A stretch of 16,600 nucleotides of DNA from CAZRAL01 sp964598005 (GCA_964598005.1 CAZRAL010000056.1:1-16600), one strand, 5' to 3'. Numbered from the stretch's first letter, positions 6,864 to 15,227 are shown. Notes: generated from the letters alone by a model not told the origin. Made by a program: numbers and translations.

Positions 6864-8348
6864 TCAAACAAGAAACAGCGTTGCAAGGCCAAGGAAGATG
6901 AAAAATCCCATGCTGTCTGTCGTCGCAGTCAGCAATACGCCGGAACCAAATGCGGGATCGCGGCCAAATCGATCCAACACCAATGGATAGGCCAATCCAG
7001 CCAGCGCGGCCACGATGAGGTTAAGAAACATGGCCGCGGCCATTACCATGCCAAGCATAACGTTGTCATACAGAAAATAGGCGAATAATCCCACCACCCC
7101 TCCCCATAGCAAACCATTGACAGCCGCGATGCCCAGCTCTTTGAAAATAAGCCGCCGGGCGCTTCCGCGATTGATTTGCCCAAGGGCCAAGGCGCGGATG
7201 ATCAGTGTGGTAGTTTGATTTCCGGAGTTCCCCCCGATTCCGGCGATAATCGGCATTAGTGCCGCCAGCGCCGCCAGTTTGGCGATGGAGCCTTCGAATA
7301 CGCCGATAACGCGCGAAGCGATAAATGCTGTTCCCAAGTTTATAGCAAGCCACATCCAGCGGTTGCGGGCACTTTTCCAGACACTGGCAAAAATGTCTTC
7401 TTCTTCACGCAGGCCTACCTTGGCCAATTCCTGCGCCTCTTGGGTATCGCGTACATAGTCCATAACCGCATCTACCGTAAGACGCCCTTTCAGACGGCCG
7501 ACCGCATCGATGACCGGGGCACAAACCAAGTCGTAACGCTCGAAGGCTTGTGCTGCTTCGTCTGCATCCTGATCAGGCGTGAAGCGGACCGCATCGCGTT
7601 CCATCAGCGATTCGACGCCGATTTCCGGATCGGTCACCAGAATTTTCTTTAACGGCAATACACCTTGAAAATGGTCGTCACGGTCAACCACAAACAGGGC
7701 ATCGGTTTGTCCCGGCAGTTCATCGAAACGGCGCAAGTAACGCAATGCCACTTCAACCGTGACGTCGGCGCGAATGGAGATTTCTTCAAAATCCATAAGC
7801 GCTCCTACGGTGTCCTCGGCATAGGATAGTGCCGATTGCAATTCGGCGCGCTCTTCAAGGTCCTGCGATTCGAGAATATCCTCAACCACATCTCGCGGTA
7901 GGTCGTGCGCCAGATCAGCTATTTCGTCGGTGTCCAATGTTTCGGCAGCGGCCACCAGTTCGTGCGACGCCATGCTGGCGATGAGCGTTTCGCGTACCGC
8001 ATCGGATACTTCAAGCAGAATCTCGCCATCGCGCTCGGCTTTGACCAGATCCCATACAGTTAATCGGTCTTCGAGCGGCAAACCTTCAAGAATATAGGCG
8101 ACATCCGCAGCGTGTAGGCTATCCAGTGTTTTTTGCAGGGTAACGAGGCGTTGCGACGGGAGTTCGCTGGAGGGCTGAAGGTGAGCTTCACTAGCGGAAT
8201 TATTTTGCTGTCGCAGTAGTTCCTCGTCCCATTTATATTGACGCAGTATCGCGATAACGTTTTCAAGTCGTTCTTCGATGGGCGGTGCGGCGCTGGCGAC
8301 CGTGGGAAGGCCAACCGGTTGGGGGCGATCGGTTTTAACGGTTGTCAT
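6864..8348 (-). CDS. mgtE: Magnesium transporter MgtE
   Basis: This inner-membrane Mg2+ channel/transporter has 494 aa. The order is: N-terminal MgtE_N superhelix (about 70-175), two CBS domains (about 185-240 and 248-305) that sense cytoplasmic Mg2+ and gate the pore, a linking helix, and a five-helix membrane domain from about 330. The pore signature MPIIAGIGGNSGNQTT is at 365-380. The N-terminal 60 residues are longer than in the classical 450-aa protein but resemble proteobacterial forms. The ATG has no Shine-Dalgarno, and TATACT lies six bases upstream, so the mRNA may be leaderless or the real start may lie further in. It is a single gene, convergent with the histone-like gene. Confidence 0.95.
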   Translation of the reverse strand: MTTVKTDRPQPVGLPTVASAAPPIEERLENVIAILRQYKWDEELLRQQNNSASEAHLQPSSELPSQRLVTLQKTLDSLHAADVAYILEGLPLEDRLTVWDLVKAERDGEILLEVSDAVRETLIASMASHELVAAAETLDTDEIADLAHDLPRDVVEDILESQDLEERAELQSALSYAEDTVGALMDFEEISIRADVTVEVALRYLRRFDELPGQTDALFVVDRDDHFQGVLPLKKILVTDPEIGVESLMERDAVRFTPDQDADEAAQAFERYDLVCAPVIDAVGRLKGRLTVDAVMDYVRDTQEAQELAKVGLREEEDIFASVWKSARNRWMWLAINLGTAFIASRVIGVFEGSIAKLAALAALMPIIAGIGGNSGNQTTTLIIRALALGQINRGSARRLIFKELGIAAVNGLLWGGVVGLFAYFLYDNVMLGMVMAAAMFLNLIVAALAGLAYPLVLDRFGRDPAFGSGVLLTATTDSMGFFIFLGLATLFLV

Positions 8349-8397
8349 GAGGGCAGTATATTAAAAGCCATTTATCATTTTAGTTCTTTATGCATTA

Positions 8398-9165
8398 TTA
8401 CGGCACTTCTGCCTGAGGCATACGCTTTAAAATGATGTGCGTTTTTCTGAGCAGCCCGGGCGCATTGCGATGCTGTTGGTAAAAAAGCGGGCGCGGCACC
8501 ATGGCAGCAAGCCGGGCAGCCTGTTCTGCCGAAAGCCGTGAGGCAGAGACGCCGTAGTAATGTTGCGCCGCCGCTTCAGCTCCAAACAGGCCATCTCCCC
8601 ATTCGATGACATTCAGGTAAATTTCAAAAATACGCTGCTTTTCCATCATCTTTTCCATGATGAAGGTGATGATGGCCTCCTCTCCCTTGCGTAACGCAGT
8701 ACGTGATCCAGATAAAAATAGATTTTTGGCAAGTTGCTGGGAAATCGTCGACCCGCCCGCAACCACCTTGCCTTTTTGCCGGTTTTTCTCTCGGGCTTTC
8801 TGAATGGCTTCCCAGTCAAAGCCTTCATGGTCAACAAACTTGTCGTCTTCGCTTACGATAAGCGCACGTTTCAGATGCGAAGAAATTTGTGCATAGGGCA
8901 CCCATTTATGCTGCAGTACGGCAGCGGGATTTTTTTTACGCAATTCTGCAAGGCGTAACTCCATAAAAGAGGTGGTGGTGGGGTTATGGTCTATCCACCA
9001 CCAGATTTTGATGAGAACGAAAAATTGGTATGTCAAAAAGACAGCTGCAATCAGGCTGCCCAGTTTGAGTGAAAAAAATAAAAGCTGACGAAACAAGACG
9101 GTTGTTACAGATTTTGCTTTAATTGGCGGATTACCGGGGCGGTATCCGGATGCAGGCCACGCCAC
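8398..9165 (-). CDS. mtgA: Monofunctional peptidoglycan glycosyltransferase
   Basis: MtgA polymerises lipid II into glycan strands at the outer face of the inner membrane (GT51 family). It has an N-terminal signal anchor (about residues 27-56) and then the GT51 domain. Motifs are the catalytic glutamate E106 in SEDDKF, GGSTISQQLAKNLFL (138-151), and EIYLNVIEWGDGLFGAEAAA. Length is 255 aa from the GTG at 9165, which has GGAGG ten bases upstream inside aroE. A TTG at 9096 would give 232 aa, close to the usual 230-242, but has no clear ribosome site. It overlaps the end of aroE by 61 bp (or none with the later start). The pair is co-oriented, as in several Betaproteobacteria. Confidence 0.92.
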   Translation of the reverse strand: MAWPASGYRPGNPPIKAKSVTTVLFRQLLFFSLKLGSLIAAVFLTYQFFVLIKIWWWIDHNPTTTSFMELRLAELRKKNPAAVLQHKWVPYAQISSHLKRALIVSEDDKFVDHEGFDWEAIQKAREKNRQKGKVVAGGSTISQQLAKNLFLSGSRTALRKGEEAIITFIMEKMMEKQRIFEIYLNVIEWGDGLFGAEAAAQHYYGVSASRLSAEQAARLAAMVPRPLFYQQHRNAPGLLRKTHIILKRMPQAEVP

Positions 9166-9923
9166 ACAAAAAAAGCCTCCGCAGCCTGTTCCACCAGCAT
9201 GCCCAAACCATCGACAGCTTGGATGCCAGCTGCTTTAGCAAACCGCATGAAAGGGGTGTCTACTTTTCCATACATAAGATCATAGGCCAATGTCTGTGCA
9301 ACAAAACAGGCGGCGGGTATCGGAAGTTGGCTATTATTGAGGCTGGCGGAGGTTGCATTGATGACTAGATCGAATTGATGCTCAACAAGGTTTTCTAAAC
9401 TCAAGACACAAATATTGCCTAACGCCTGGAATTGTGTGGCAAGTTGCACTGCATTATCGAAAGTCCGGTTGGCAATGGCGAGTTGCGCAGGTTTTGAGCG
9501 CAATAGCGGACCGATTATGCCGCGAGCAGCGCCCCCGGCCCCCAGCAACAGAATGCGTTTTTTTCCGATCGGGAAGTTAAGATTGCATTCGATATCCCGC
9601 ACCAGCCCGACCCCGTCGGTGTTATCGCCGAAAACAAGTTCACCGTCAAAGCGCAGGGTATTTACCGCCACCGCTTCGCGCGCACGCGCCGAAAGCGTGG
9701 TGGCGAAGGCAAATGCCTTCCGCTTGAACGGCACCGTAATATTGCAGCCTGCTGCCCCTTCCGCTCTAAATTGATCGATGGTTTCGCGAAACTTATCTAA
9801 GGGTGCGAGCAGGCGTTGATAGGCGATGATTTGCCTTGTCGCTTGTGCAAAAGCGGTATGAATTTCCGGTGATTTTGAATGTTCAACAGGATTGCCAATG
9901 ACGGCATAACGCGCATTTACCAA
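9105..9923 (-). CDS. aroE: Shikimate dehydrogenase
   Basis: AroE reduces 3-dehydroshikimate to shikimate with NADPH in aromatic amino-acid synthesis. It has 272 aa, as in E. coli AroE. Motifs are the substrate loop AVIGNPVEHSKSP, catalytic K67 in NITVPFK, catalytic D103 in GDNTDGVG, the nucleotide loop GAGGAARG, and ANRT for NADP phosphate. The start is TTG at 9923, supported by AGGA seven bases upstream and by the family N-terminus. No ATG fits in this frame. The gene leads an aroE-mtgA unit. Confidence 0.95.
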   Translation of the reverse strand: MVNARYAVIGNPVEHSKSPEIHTAFAQATRQIIAYQRLLAPLDKFRETIDQFRAEGAAGCNITVPFKRKAFAFATTLSARAREAVAVNTLRFDGELVFGDNTDGVGLVRDIECNLNFPIGKKRILLLGAGGAARGIIGPLLRSKPAQLAIANRTFDNAVQLATQFQALGNICVLSLENLVEHQFDLVINATSASLNNSQLPIPAACFVAQTLAYDLMYGKVDTPFMRFAKAAGIQAVDGLGMLVEQAAEAFFVWRGLHPDTAPVIRQLKQNL

Positions 9924-10053
9924 AATTTATTCCTGCTTATACTTGAATGTACCGATAATATGAAATCACTTAACGCACCAAAATGGAGCAAATAAAATCT
10001 CTGTGCTCGTTTGCAAGCAAGGTTAAAATATTTATTTTTTTATCACTCAGTAG

Positions 10054-10350
10054 GTTAAGGAACCTCTGATTAAGTCCTCCATGAGCCGCATTTTGACAAG
10101 AATAGTCCAGATACAAGGCATCGTAGTTGCCAACATCGGCAGATCGTATCCGTTGATACGAAGCCAAGGAGCATAACGCAGAAGATGAGCTACTCTTGTC
10201 AAAACCCGCATGGGCGCTTGTTTTCCGAGCGGCCTGCTGTGTTGCGGTGCTTGCGAAGGGGATTGACCATTCGCTGCACACCGCGCCTTGCATCCCATCC
10301 CGGAAAACCGAGCGCGCGGCCATGTGAGACTTAATCAGACGTTCCTTAAC
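10054..10350. mobile_element. 297-bp element with 23-bp terminal inverted repeats
   Basis: The left end (10054-10076, starting GTTAAGGAACCTCTGATTAA) and the right end (10328-10350) are inverted copies matching at 22 of 23 positions. A subterminal pair is also inverted: TTTTGACAAGA just inside the left end and TCTTGTCAAAA near 10195. No target duplication is evident, and no transposase ORF is present. A 129-aa minus-strand reading frame crosses it but looks like repeat translation. It occupies most of the aroE-glnA gap, and its right end is 13 bp from the glnA -24 box. The left part of the gap (9924-10053) is AT-rich, with nothing else I can assign. Confidence 0.72.
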
Positions 10351-10363
10351 TTTAACCATGTAA

Positions 10364-10379
10364 TGGCATATTTTCTGCT
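10364..10379 (+). promoter_or_regulatory. Sigma-54 promoter of glnA
   Basis: TGGCATATTTTCTGCT fits the RpoN consensus TGGCAC-N5-TTGC, with GG and GC at the required spacing. Transcription would start near 10390, giving a leader of about 50 nt before ATG 10440. NtrC-activated sigma-54 promoters upstream of glnA are well established in Proteobacteria. I find no clear NtrC binding site nearby; the region where one would be expected is filled by the inverted-repeat element. Confidence 0.65.
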
Positions 10380-10439
10380 AAATTGAAGCTTCAGAATAAT
10401 TTATTCACTCCACATATCTATCACCCTAAGGGAGAAAAA

Positions 10440-11849
10440 ATGGCAGTTGCAGATGTATTTAAGCTGGTCAAGGAAAACGAAGTCAAATTTGTCGATTTTC
10501 GTTTTACCGATACGCGAGGCAAAGAACAGCATGTGTCCGTACCCATCAAAGCTTTTGGCGAAGACAAGTTTACAGAAGGTCATGCCTTTGATGGGTCCTC
10601 GATTGCGGGTTGGAAGGGAATCGAAGCATCCGACATGATTTTGATGCCCGATGCGGATACGGCGTTTATCGATCCATTTTTTGATGAACCCACTTTGGTT
10701 CTTTCCTGCGATGTGATCGAGCCCTCTACTGGAAAAGGCTATGACCGCGATCCGCGTTCTCTGGGTAAGCGTGCTGAAGCCTATTTGAAATCCACCGGTA
10801 TTGGCGATACCGCCTATTTTGGCCCTGAACCTGAATTTTTTATTTTCGATGCTGTCGAGTGGTCTGCCGATATGTCTGGCAGCTACTGTAAGGTTTTCTC
10901 CGAAGAGGCGCCGTGGTCGACAGCCGAAAAATTCGAGGGCGGAAATTTGGGGCATCGGCCCCCGGTTAAAGGAGGCTACTTCCCCGTTCCTCCCGTCGAT
11001 TCAATGCAGGATATCCGCTCGGCCATGTGTCTGGCGCTGGAAGATATGGGGGTGGAAGTCGAAGTTCATCATCATGAAGTAGCTGCACCGGGTCAATGCG
11101 AAATTGGCACCAAGTTCGAAACGCTGGTGAAGCGTGCGGATTGGCTGCAAATCCTCAAATATGCCGTTCATAACGTCGCTCATAGCTATGGTAAAACGGC
11201 CACCTTTATGCCGAAACCGATCGTAGGCGATAACGGTTCCGGTATGCATGTTCATCAATCGATCTGGAAGGCGGGTAAAAATCTATTCGCCGGTAATGGT
11301 TATGCCGGCTTGTCTGAATTCGCCTTGTACTATATTGGCGGCATTATCAAACACGCCCGGGCGTTGAACGCCATTACCAATCCCGGTACCAATTCGTATA
11401 AACGCCTGGTGCCGGGTTTTGAAGCACCGGTAAAATTGGCATATTCAGCGCGTAACCGTTCGGCATCGATCCGCGTTCCTTATGTGCAATCCGATAAAGC
11501 CCGGCGTATCGAAGTGCGCTTTCCCGATCCTACCGCCAATCCTTACCTTGCTTTTGCAGCGATGATGATGGCTGGCCTGGATGGGGTTCAAAATAAAATT
11601 CACCCTGGCGATCCAGCTGACAAAAATCTGTACGACTTGCCACCGGAAGAAGATGCCAAGATCCCAACTGTATGTTCATCGCTGGATCAAGCGCTGGATT
11701 ATTTGGATAAAGATCGGGAGTTTTTGACTCGCGGTGGAGTTTTCTCCAACAGCATGATCGATGCTTATATCGAACTCAAGATGCAGGAAGTCACTCGTTT
11801 CAGAATGACGACCCACCCTGTGGAATTCGATATGTATTATTCGCTTTAA
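10440..11849 (+). CDS. glnA: Glutamine synthetase type I
   Basis: GlnA condenses ammonium and glutamate to glutamine with ATP, the main ammonium-assimilation step; the enzyme is a cytoplasmic dodecamer. It has 469 aa, the standard GSI-beta length. Motifs are DGSSIAGW, GPEPEFF, the ATP-site NGSGMHVHQS, the glutamate-binding NPGTNSYKRLVPGFEAP, and the adenylylation tyrosine Y398 in NLYDLPPEE. So it should be controlled by GlnE and PII. ATG 10440 has AAGGGAG just upstream and is the family start; an upstream in-frame ATG at 10383 adds 19 residues and lies before the likely transcription start. Its promoter is of the sigma-54 type, and it ends at a strong terminator. Confidence 0.98.
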   Translation: MAVADVFKLVKENEVKFVDFRFTDTRGKEQHVSVPIKAFGEDKFTEGHAFDGSSIAGWKGIEASDMILMPDADTAFIDPFFDEPTLVLSCDVIEPSTGKGYDRDPRSLGKRAEAYLKSTGIGDTAYFGPEPEFFIFDAVEWSADMSGSYCKVFSEEAPWSTAEKFEGGNLGHRPPVKGGYFPVPPVDSMQDIRSAMCLALEDMGVEVEVHHHEVAAPGQCEIGTKFETLVKRADWLQILKYAVHNVAHSYGKTATFMPKPIVGDNGSGMHVHQSIWKAGKNLFAGNGYAGLSEFALYYIGGIIKHARALNAITNPGTNSYKRLVPGFEAPVKLAYSARNRSASIRVPYVQSDKARRIEVRFPDPTANPYLAFAAMMMAGLDGVQNKIHPGDPADKNLYDLPPEEDAKIPTVCSSLDQALDYLDKDREFLTRGGVFSNSMIDAYIELKMQEVTRFRMTTHPVEFDMYYSL

Positions 11850-11866
11850 GTAGTACACCTCGTTTT

Positions 11867-11906
11867 AAAAGCAGGGCAAGAGATTTTTCTCTTGCCCTGC
11901 TTTTTT
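11867..11906 (+). terminator. Intrinsic terminator of glnA
   Basis: A 17-bp perfect stem (arms 11867-11883 and 11888-11904, core GCAGGGCAAGAG) has a TTTT loop and a T6 run. It starts 18 bp after the glnA stop and separates glnA from the DUF4124 gene. Confidence 0.93.
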
Positions 11907-12011
11907 CAAGGTGCAATAGAAAGGGATCAACAAATCGGTGATTTAATCAAGCCGATATGGTACGAAATCAACCTATAGCGGTGCTTTATTCATAAAACAC
12001 AAGCTATTGGG

Positions 12012-12040
12012 TTGCAAAAGAATTTTTCAAAACGTATCCT
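12012..12040 (+). promoter_or_regulatory. Possible sigma-70 promoter of the DUF4124 gene
   Basis: TTGCAA (12012-12017) and TATCCT (12035-12040) are 17 bp apart. A start near 12047 would leave a leader of about 30 nt. Each box has four or five consensus bases, so the call is tentative. It fits the need for a separate promoter after the glnA terminator. Confidence 0.38.
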
Positions 12041-12076
12041 GGTAAACCCATCAAGTATTTATTTCGACTTCCAATC

Positions 12077-12703
12077 ATGTCAAATGCAGTCGTTTCCACT
12101 TCATCTCTATATAGGTTGAGTGTATCCATTAGTGGGTTCTTATTGCTTCTTGGCGTAGCTACGGCTCAACAAATAAATTCTTCCACTACGATTTATAAAT
12201 TTGTCGATGAAAATGGCCGGGTGACCTACGCCAATACGCCTTTAAAAGGAGGCACGAAGGTTTCGCTCGAGCCTCTAACCATCATGTCATCGAATAATAA
12301 TGCGTCCGCCACAAATCCGCCCCCTACAATGCCAGCGACCCTTGCGGCGAAGGTGGATGTAATGATTCAACCTGGGCGAGCCACCATTGCTCCGCTTGCA
12401 CAGCGTCGGGAGGAAATTCGTCGGCGTATTCTTGAGGAAGAAATTGCACAGGAAGAAAAAATGCTGCAGGGCGCCCGGCAAACCTTGGCCAACGAAGAAA
12501 ACAAGTCGCCTATTTTTCGGGCCATGCGTGCTTCTTTTTCGACCGCAATAGATAAAAATACCTCTGCTGTAAACGAGGCGCGCCTTGCCGTAGAAAGCCA
12601 CTTCGAGCGTAAACGTATTCTTCAGGATCAAATTGCGGGGCATGAACAAAATATTGCCGCCTTGCGTCAGGAACTCGCACAAAATCAGTCAAAAATGCCA
12701 TAA
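12077..12703 (+). CDS. Secreted DUF4124-domain protein
   Basis: This is a 208-aa envelope protein of unknown function. An N-terminal hydrophobic stretch (about residues 13-30, VSISGFLLLLGVATAQ) looks like a signal peptide. The DUF4124 motif follows: IYKFVDENGRVTYANTPLKGG (about 39-59). After a low-complexity linker rich in N, T and P, residues about 105-205 are charged and helical, likely a coiled coil (QRREEIRRRILEEEIAQEE). A DUF4124 gene is often found between glnA and ntrB in Betaproteobacteria, and this placement supports the call; ntrBC is not next to it here. ATG 12077 lacks a clear ribosome site. Confidence 0.82.
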   Translation: MSNAVVSTSSLYRLSVSISGFLLLLGVATAQQINSSTTIYKFVDENGRVTYANTPLKGGTKVSLEPLTIMSSNNNASATNPPPTMPATLAAKVDVMIQPGRATIAPLAQRREEIRRRILEEEIAQEEKMLQGARQTLANEENKSPIFRAMRASFSTAIDKNTSAVNEARLAVESHFERKRILQDQIAGHEQNIAALRQELAQNQSKMP

Positions 12704-12830
12704 ACAAGAACACAAGGCATAATCGATTCCTTTCGATCGATGTATAAGTTCTAGGAAATTTTAGCGGAAATGCCTTGGATGGAACCCCTTTCAATCGGTA
12801 ATGAATTTATTTTTCATACCATAGAAATCT

Positions 12831-12855
12831 AATAAGCATTCGGTGTAATGCATTA
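12831..12855 (+). terminator. Weak AT-rich hairpin between DUF4124 gene and tupA
   Basis: AATAAGCATT and AATGCATTATT pair with one bulged A around the loop CGGTGT, followed by a few T residues. It could end transcription of either convergent gene, but the stem is weak. The rest of 12704-12909 shows only an 8-bp inverted repeat (CAAGGCAT at 12713 and ATGCCTTG at 12770), with nothing else to assign. Confidence 0.28.
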
Positions 12856-12909
12856 TTTTCAGGGGAAAGCCGGGATATCACGAGCTTCATAATTAAAATG
12901 CAAGACTCT

Positions 12910-13755
12910 TTAGCCGTCGTTTTTAAGTGCCCCATCAGCATTTGGGAAAAATAACTGCTCGCCATTAATTTTGTATTCAGAAATTATTTTTTGCCCTTTA
13001 GGTGAAAGCAGCCAATGGATAAATTGTTGTCCAAGTTCTTTCTTTATATGAGGATATAGTTTTTGATTTACCAGTATCACACCATATTGATTGAAGAGCC
13101 TTGAGTCACCCTCCACTCTAATGCCAAGCGAACCTCGATTCTTGAAAGATACCCAGGTAGCCCGATCAGACAGGGTATAAGCATTGATGCTAGCGGCCAT
13201 GTTCAGAGCTTGTCCCATGCCACAACCACATTCTTTATACCATTTCCCTTTTTCTGTATCGATATTTACCCCACTGGCTTTCCAGTAGCGTAATTCTGCT
13301 GCATGCGTTCCGCTTTTGTCGCCTCGGGTAATGAATAATGCTTTAGAGCTTTCAATTTTCCTGAGGGCGCTCAGAATATCTAATTTGATTTGTACTTCGC
13401 CAGTCCCTCCGTTAGGCCCAACCAGAACAAAATCGTTATACATTACATTGAAGCGTTCTTCACCAAAACCAGCCGCCACGAAATTTTCTTCTGCCATTCG
13501 ATCGTGAACGAAAACAACGTCAGCATCACCTCTTTTGGCCATATCGAGAGCTTGCCCTGTTCCAAGGGCGACTATTCGAACATCAATCCCGGTATGTTTT
13601 TTGAAGATTGGCAGAATCCAACCAAAAAATCCTGACTGTTCAGTGGATGTTGTAGACGCAACTGTAATGTACTTTTCTTCCCCCTTAACTGCAAAGGCTG
13701 ACCCCGTTAATGTGATCATTAAAGTTAGAACTACGAACAATTTTCTCCCCTTCAA
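12910..13755 (-). CDS. tupA: Tungstate ABC transporter substrate-binding protein
   Basis: TupA is the periplasmic receptor that captures tungstate for the TupBC importer. It has 281 aa with a signal peptide of about 22 residues ending GSAFA. Family motifs are VASTTSTEQSGFF near the mature N-terminus, LGTGQALDMAKRGDADVVFVH, the ligand loop TRGDKSGTHAAE, and GCGMGQALNMAASINAYTLSDRATW. The last carries CGCGMG where the family usually has TGSGMG, a small oddity. The start is TTG at 13755: GGAG lies seven bases upstream, and the codon overlaps the tupC stop (TTGA). Another TTG five codons later also has a good ribosome site. It is last in a tupB-tupC-tupA operon. Confidence 0.93.
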   Translation of the reverse strand: MKGRKLFVVLTLMITLTGSAFAVKGEEKYITVASTTSTEQSGFFGWILPIFKKHTGIDVRIVALGTGQALDMAKRGDADVVFVHDRMAEENFVAAGFGEERFNVMYNDFVLVGPNGGTGEVQIKLDILSALRKIESSKALFITRGDKSGTHAAELRYWKASGVNIDTEKGKWYKECGCGMGQALNMAASINAYTLSDRATWVSFKNRGSLGIRVEGDSRLFNQYGVILVNQKLYPHIKKELGQQFIHWLLSPKGQKIISEYKINGEQLFFPNADGALKNDG

Positions 13756-14483
13756 ATCATTTCTCCATAAATGAATGCTCTGGCTTCTGCAGAACTTGGG
13801 CTTGCAAAAAAATCATTAGCTGCGGTTACTTCAGTTACATGGCCTTCATGCAAAAAAACCACCTCATCAGCAACACGCTTCGCCTGAGCAAGATTATGCG
13901 TGGTCATAACAATTTTTGTTTTATTTGCATGTGCAAGTTGAATAATCTCTTCAATTAACCTCGCAGACTTTGGATCAAGATTGGAAGTAGGCTCATCCAG
14001 ATAGAGTATTTGAGGCCGACGTATCCAAGCACGAGCTAATGCGATTCTTTGTTGTTCACCGCCGGACAACGCACGCGCAGACTGATACATTGTTTTTTCA
14101 AGGCCAACAATGGCAAGAGCATCGCGCGCGTATTTGTCTACATCATGCCGGTTAATAGCAAGGCTTCGCATGAGTCCATAAGTTACGTTACTTAATACAT
14201 TAGAACGCAGCATGACTGGACGTTGAAAAACCATTGCATCATATCGACGCATTCTCTGATCGGTGACAGGCGTACCTCCGTTAAATAATAATGTGCCTTT
14301 AGTTGGCTTTATCAAACCATGCAACAGCCGTAGCAATACGCTTTTACCAGCGCCATTGGCCCCAAGAATAACGGTACGCTTGCCTGGCTCTAATACGAAG
14401 TTGATGTTAGACAAAATATTTTTGCCATCCACCATAAACGACATTTTATCAACAACGATTGGCAGCAAAAAAGGTTTAACCAT
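13752..14483 (-). CDS. tupC: Tungstate ABC transporter ATP-binding protein
   Basis: TupC is the cytoplasmic ATPase that powers tungstate import. It has 243 aa from ATG 14483 (MVKPFLLPIVVDK). Motifs are Walker A GANGAGKS, the Q-loop MVFQRPVMLRSN, signature LSGGEQQRIALARAW, Walker B ILYLDEPTSNLDP, and the switch histidine in MTTHNLAQAKRVADEVVFLHEG. Longer starts exist: ATG 14525 (257 aa, 50-bp overlap with tupB and no ribosome site) and a TTG at 14498 with AAGGAG nine bases upstream. The overlap with tupB by 8 bp and with tupA by 4 bp indicates coupled translation. Confidence 0.9.
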   Translation of the reverse strand: MVKPFLLPIVVDKMSFMVDGKNILSNINFVLEPGKRTVILGANGAGKSVLLRLLHGLIKPTKGTLLFNGGTPVTDQRMRRYDAMVFQRPVMLRSNVLSNVTYGLMRSLAINRHDVDKYARDALAIVGLEKTMYQSARALSGGEQQRIALARAWIRRPQILYLDEPTSNLDPKSARLIEEIIQLAHANKTKIVMTTHNLAQAKRVADEVVFLHEGHVTEVTAANDFFASPSSAEARAFIYGEMI

Positions 14484-15180
14484 ATCGACGTTCAGCAAAT
14501 ACTTTGGCTCCTTGGGCAAATCCATTTAAAACAACGACGATAAGAATTAATACCAGCCCCAAAGTGAGCGCAAGTGAAAGGTCACCTTTGCTGGTCTCAA
14601 GTGCGATCGTTGTAGTCATCACCCGTGTGATACCATCGATATTACCCCCTACTATCATTACGGCACCCACCTCGGAGCATGCACGCCCCGTTCCTGCGAG
14701 CAGCACGGTCAATAGAGAAAAACGGGTATCCCATATAAGGGTTGCCACAGCTTTCCATCCACTTACTCCCAGTGATCTAAATTGCTCACTGTATTCGCGC
14801 CATGCATCCTCGATAATCTGGCGTGATAGCGCGGCTATGATGGGAGTAATTAAGATAACTTGTGCAATTACCATTGCACCTGGTGTAAACAAGATGCCAT
14901 AAGTACCCAGAGGGCCCGCCCGAGAGAGAAGCAAATAAACGAAAAGCCCCACTACAACAGGAGGTAATCCCATGGCAGCGTTCATAACTGTAATCACTAT
15001 TGCTCGGCAAGGGATGCGCTCAACAGCTACCCATGCCCCCAATGTCAGGCCAAAGATAGTTGCAATGGCAACAGAAGTCAGGCTTACCTGTAGTGATAAC
15101 ATGATGATAGATACGAGCTTGCTATCAAAACTGCCAACAAGGTGTGCGCATTCAGTTAGTACATCAAAAAATGTTGCCAT
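14476..15180 (-). CDS. tupB: Tungstate ABC transporter permease
   Basis: TupB is the inner-membrane permease of the tungstate importer. It has 234 aa with five to six hydrophobic helices. The coupling loop contains a form of the EAA motif contacting the ATPase (IIEDAWREYSEQFRSLGVSGWKA). NAAMGLPPVVVGLFVYLLLS and CSEVGAVMIVGGNIDG are typical of TupB/ModB-like permeases. It is the first gene of the tupB-tupC-tupA operon. ATG 15180 has only a weak GAAG before it. Confidence 0.92.
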   Translation of the reverse strand: MATFFDVLTECAHLVGSFDSKLVSIIMLSLQVSLTSVAIATIFGLTLGAWVAVERIPCRAIVITVMNAAMGLPPVVVGLFVYLLLSRAGPLGTYGILFTPGAMVIAQVILITPIIAALSRQIIEDAWREYSEQFRSLGVSGWKAVATLIWDTRFSLLTVLLAGTGRACSEVGAVMIVGGNIDGITRVMTTTIALETSKGDLSLALTLGLVLILIVVVLNGFAQGAKVFAERRYG

Positions 15181-15198
15181 ACTTCAAATCATTTATTG

Positions 15199-15227
15199 GT
15201 TTTAATTGAAAGTGAAATGCGTTGCAA
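15199..15227 (-). promoter_or_regulatory. Possible promoter of the tup operon
   Basis: On the minus strand TTGCAA (15222-15227) and TAAAAC (15199-15204) are separated by 17 bp, with tupB beginning 19 bp further on. An 8-bp palindrome TGTGCACA lies upstream, near 15255. No classic ModE box is seen. The boxes are only moderately good. Confidence 0.32.

Noticed and set aside
10273..10292. TGCA...TGCA pair inside the element as an NtrC site for glnA
   Set aside because: It does not fit the TGCAC-N7-GTGCA consensus spacing and symmetry.
9970..10359. 129-aa minus-strand ORF and a second overlapping one before glnA
   Set aside because: They span the inverted-repeat element almost end to end, use its repeat arms as coding sequence, and have no domain or ribosome site.
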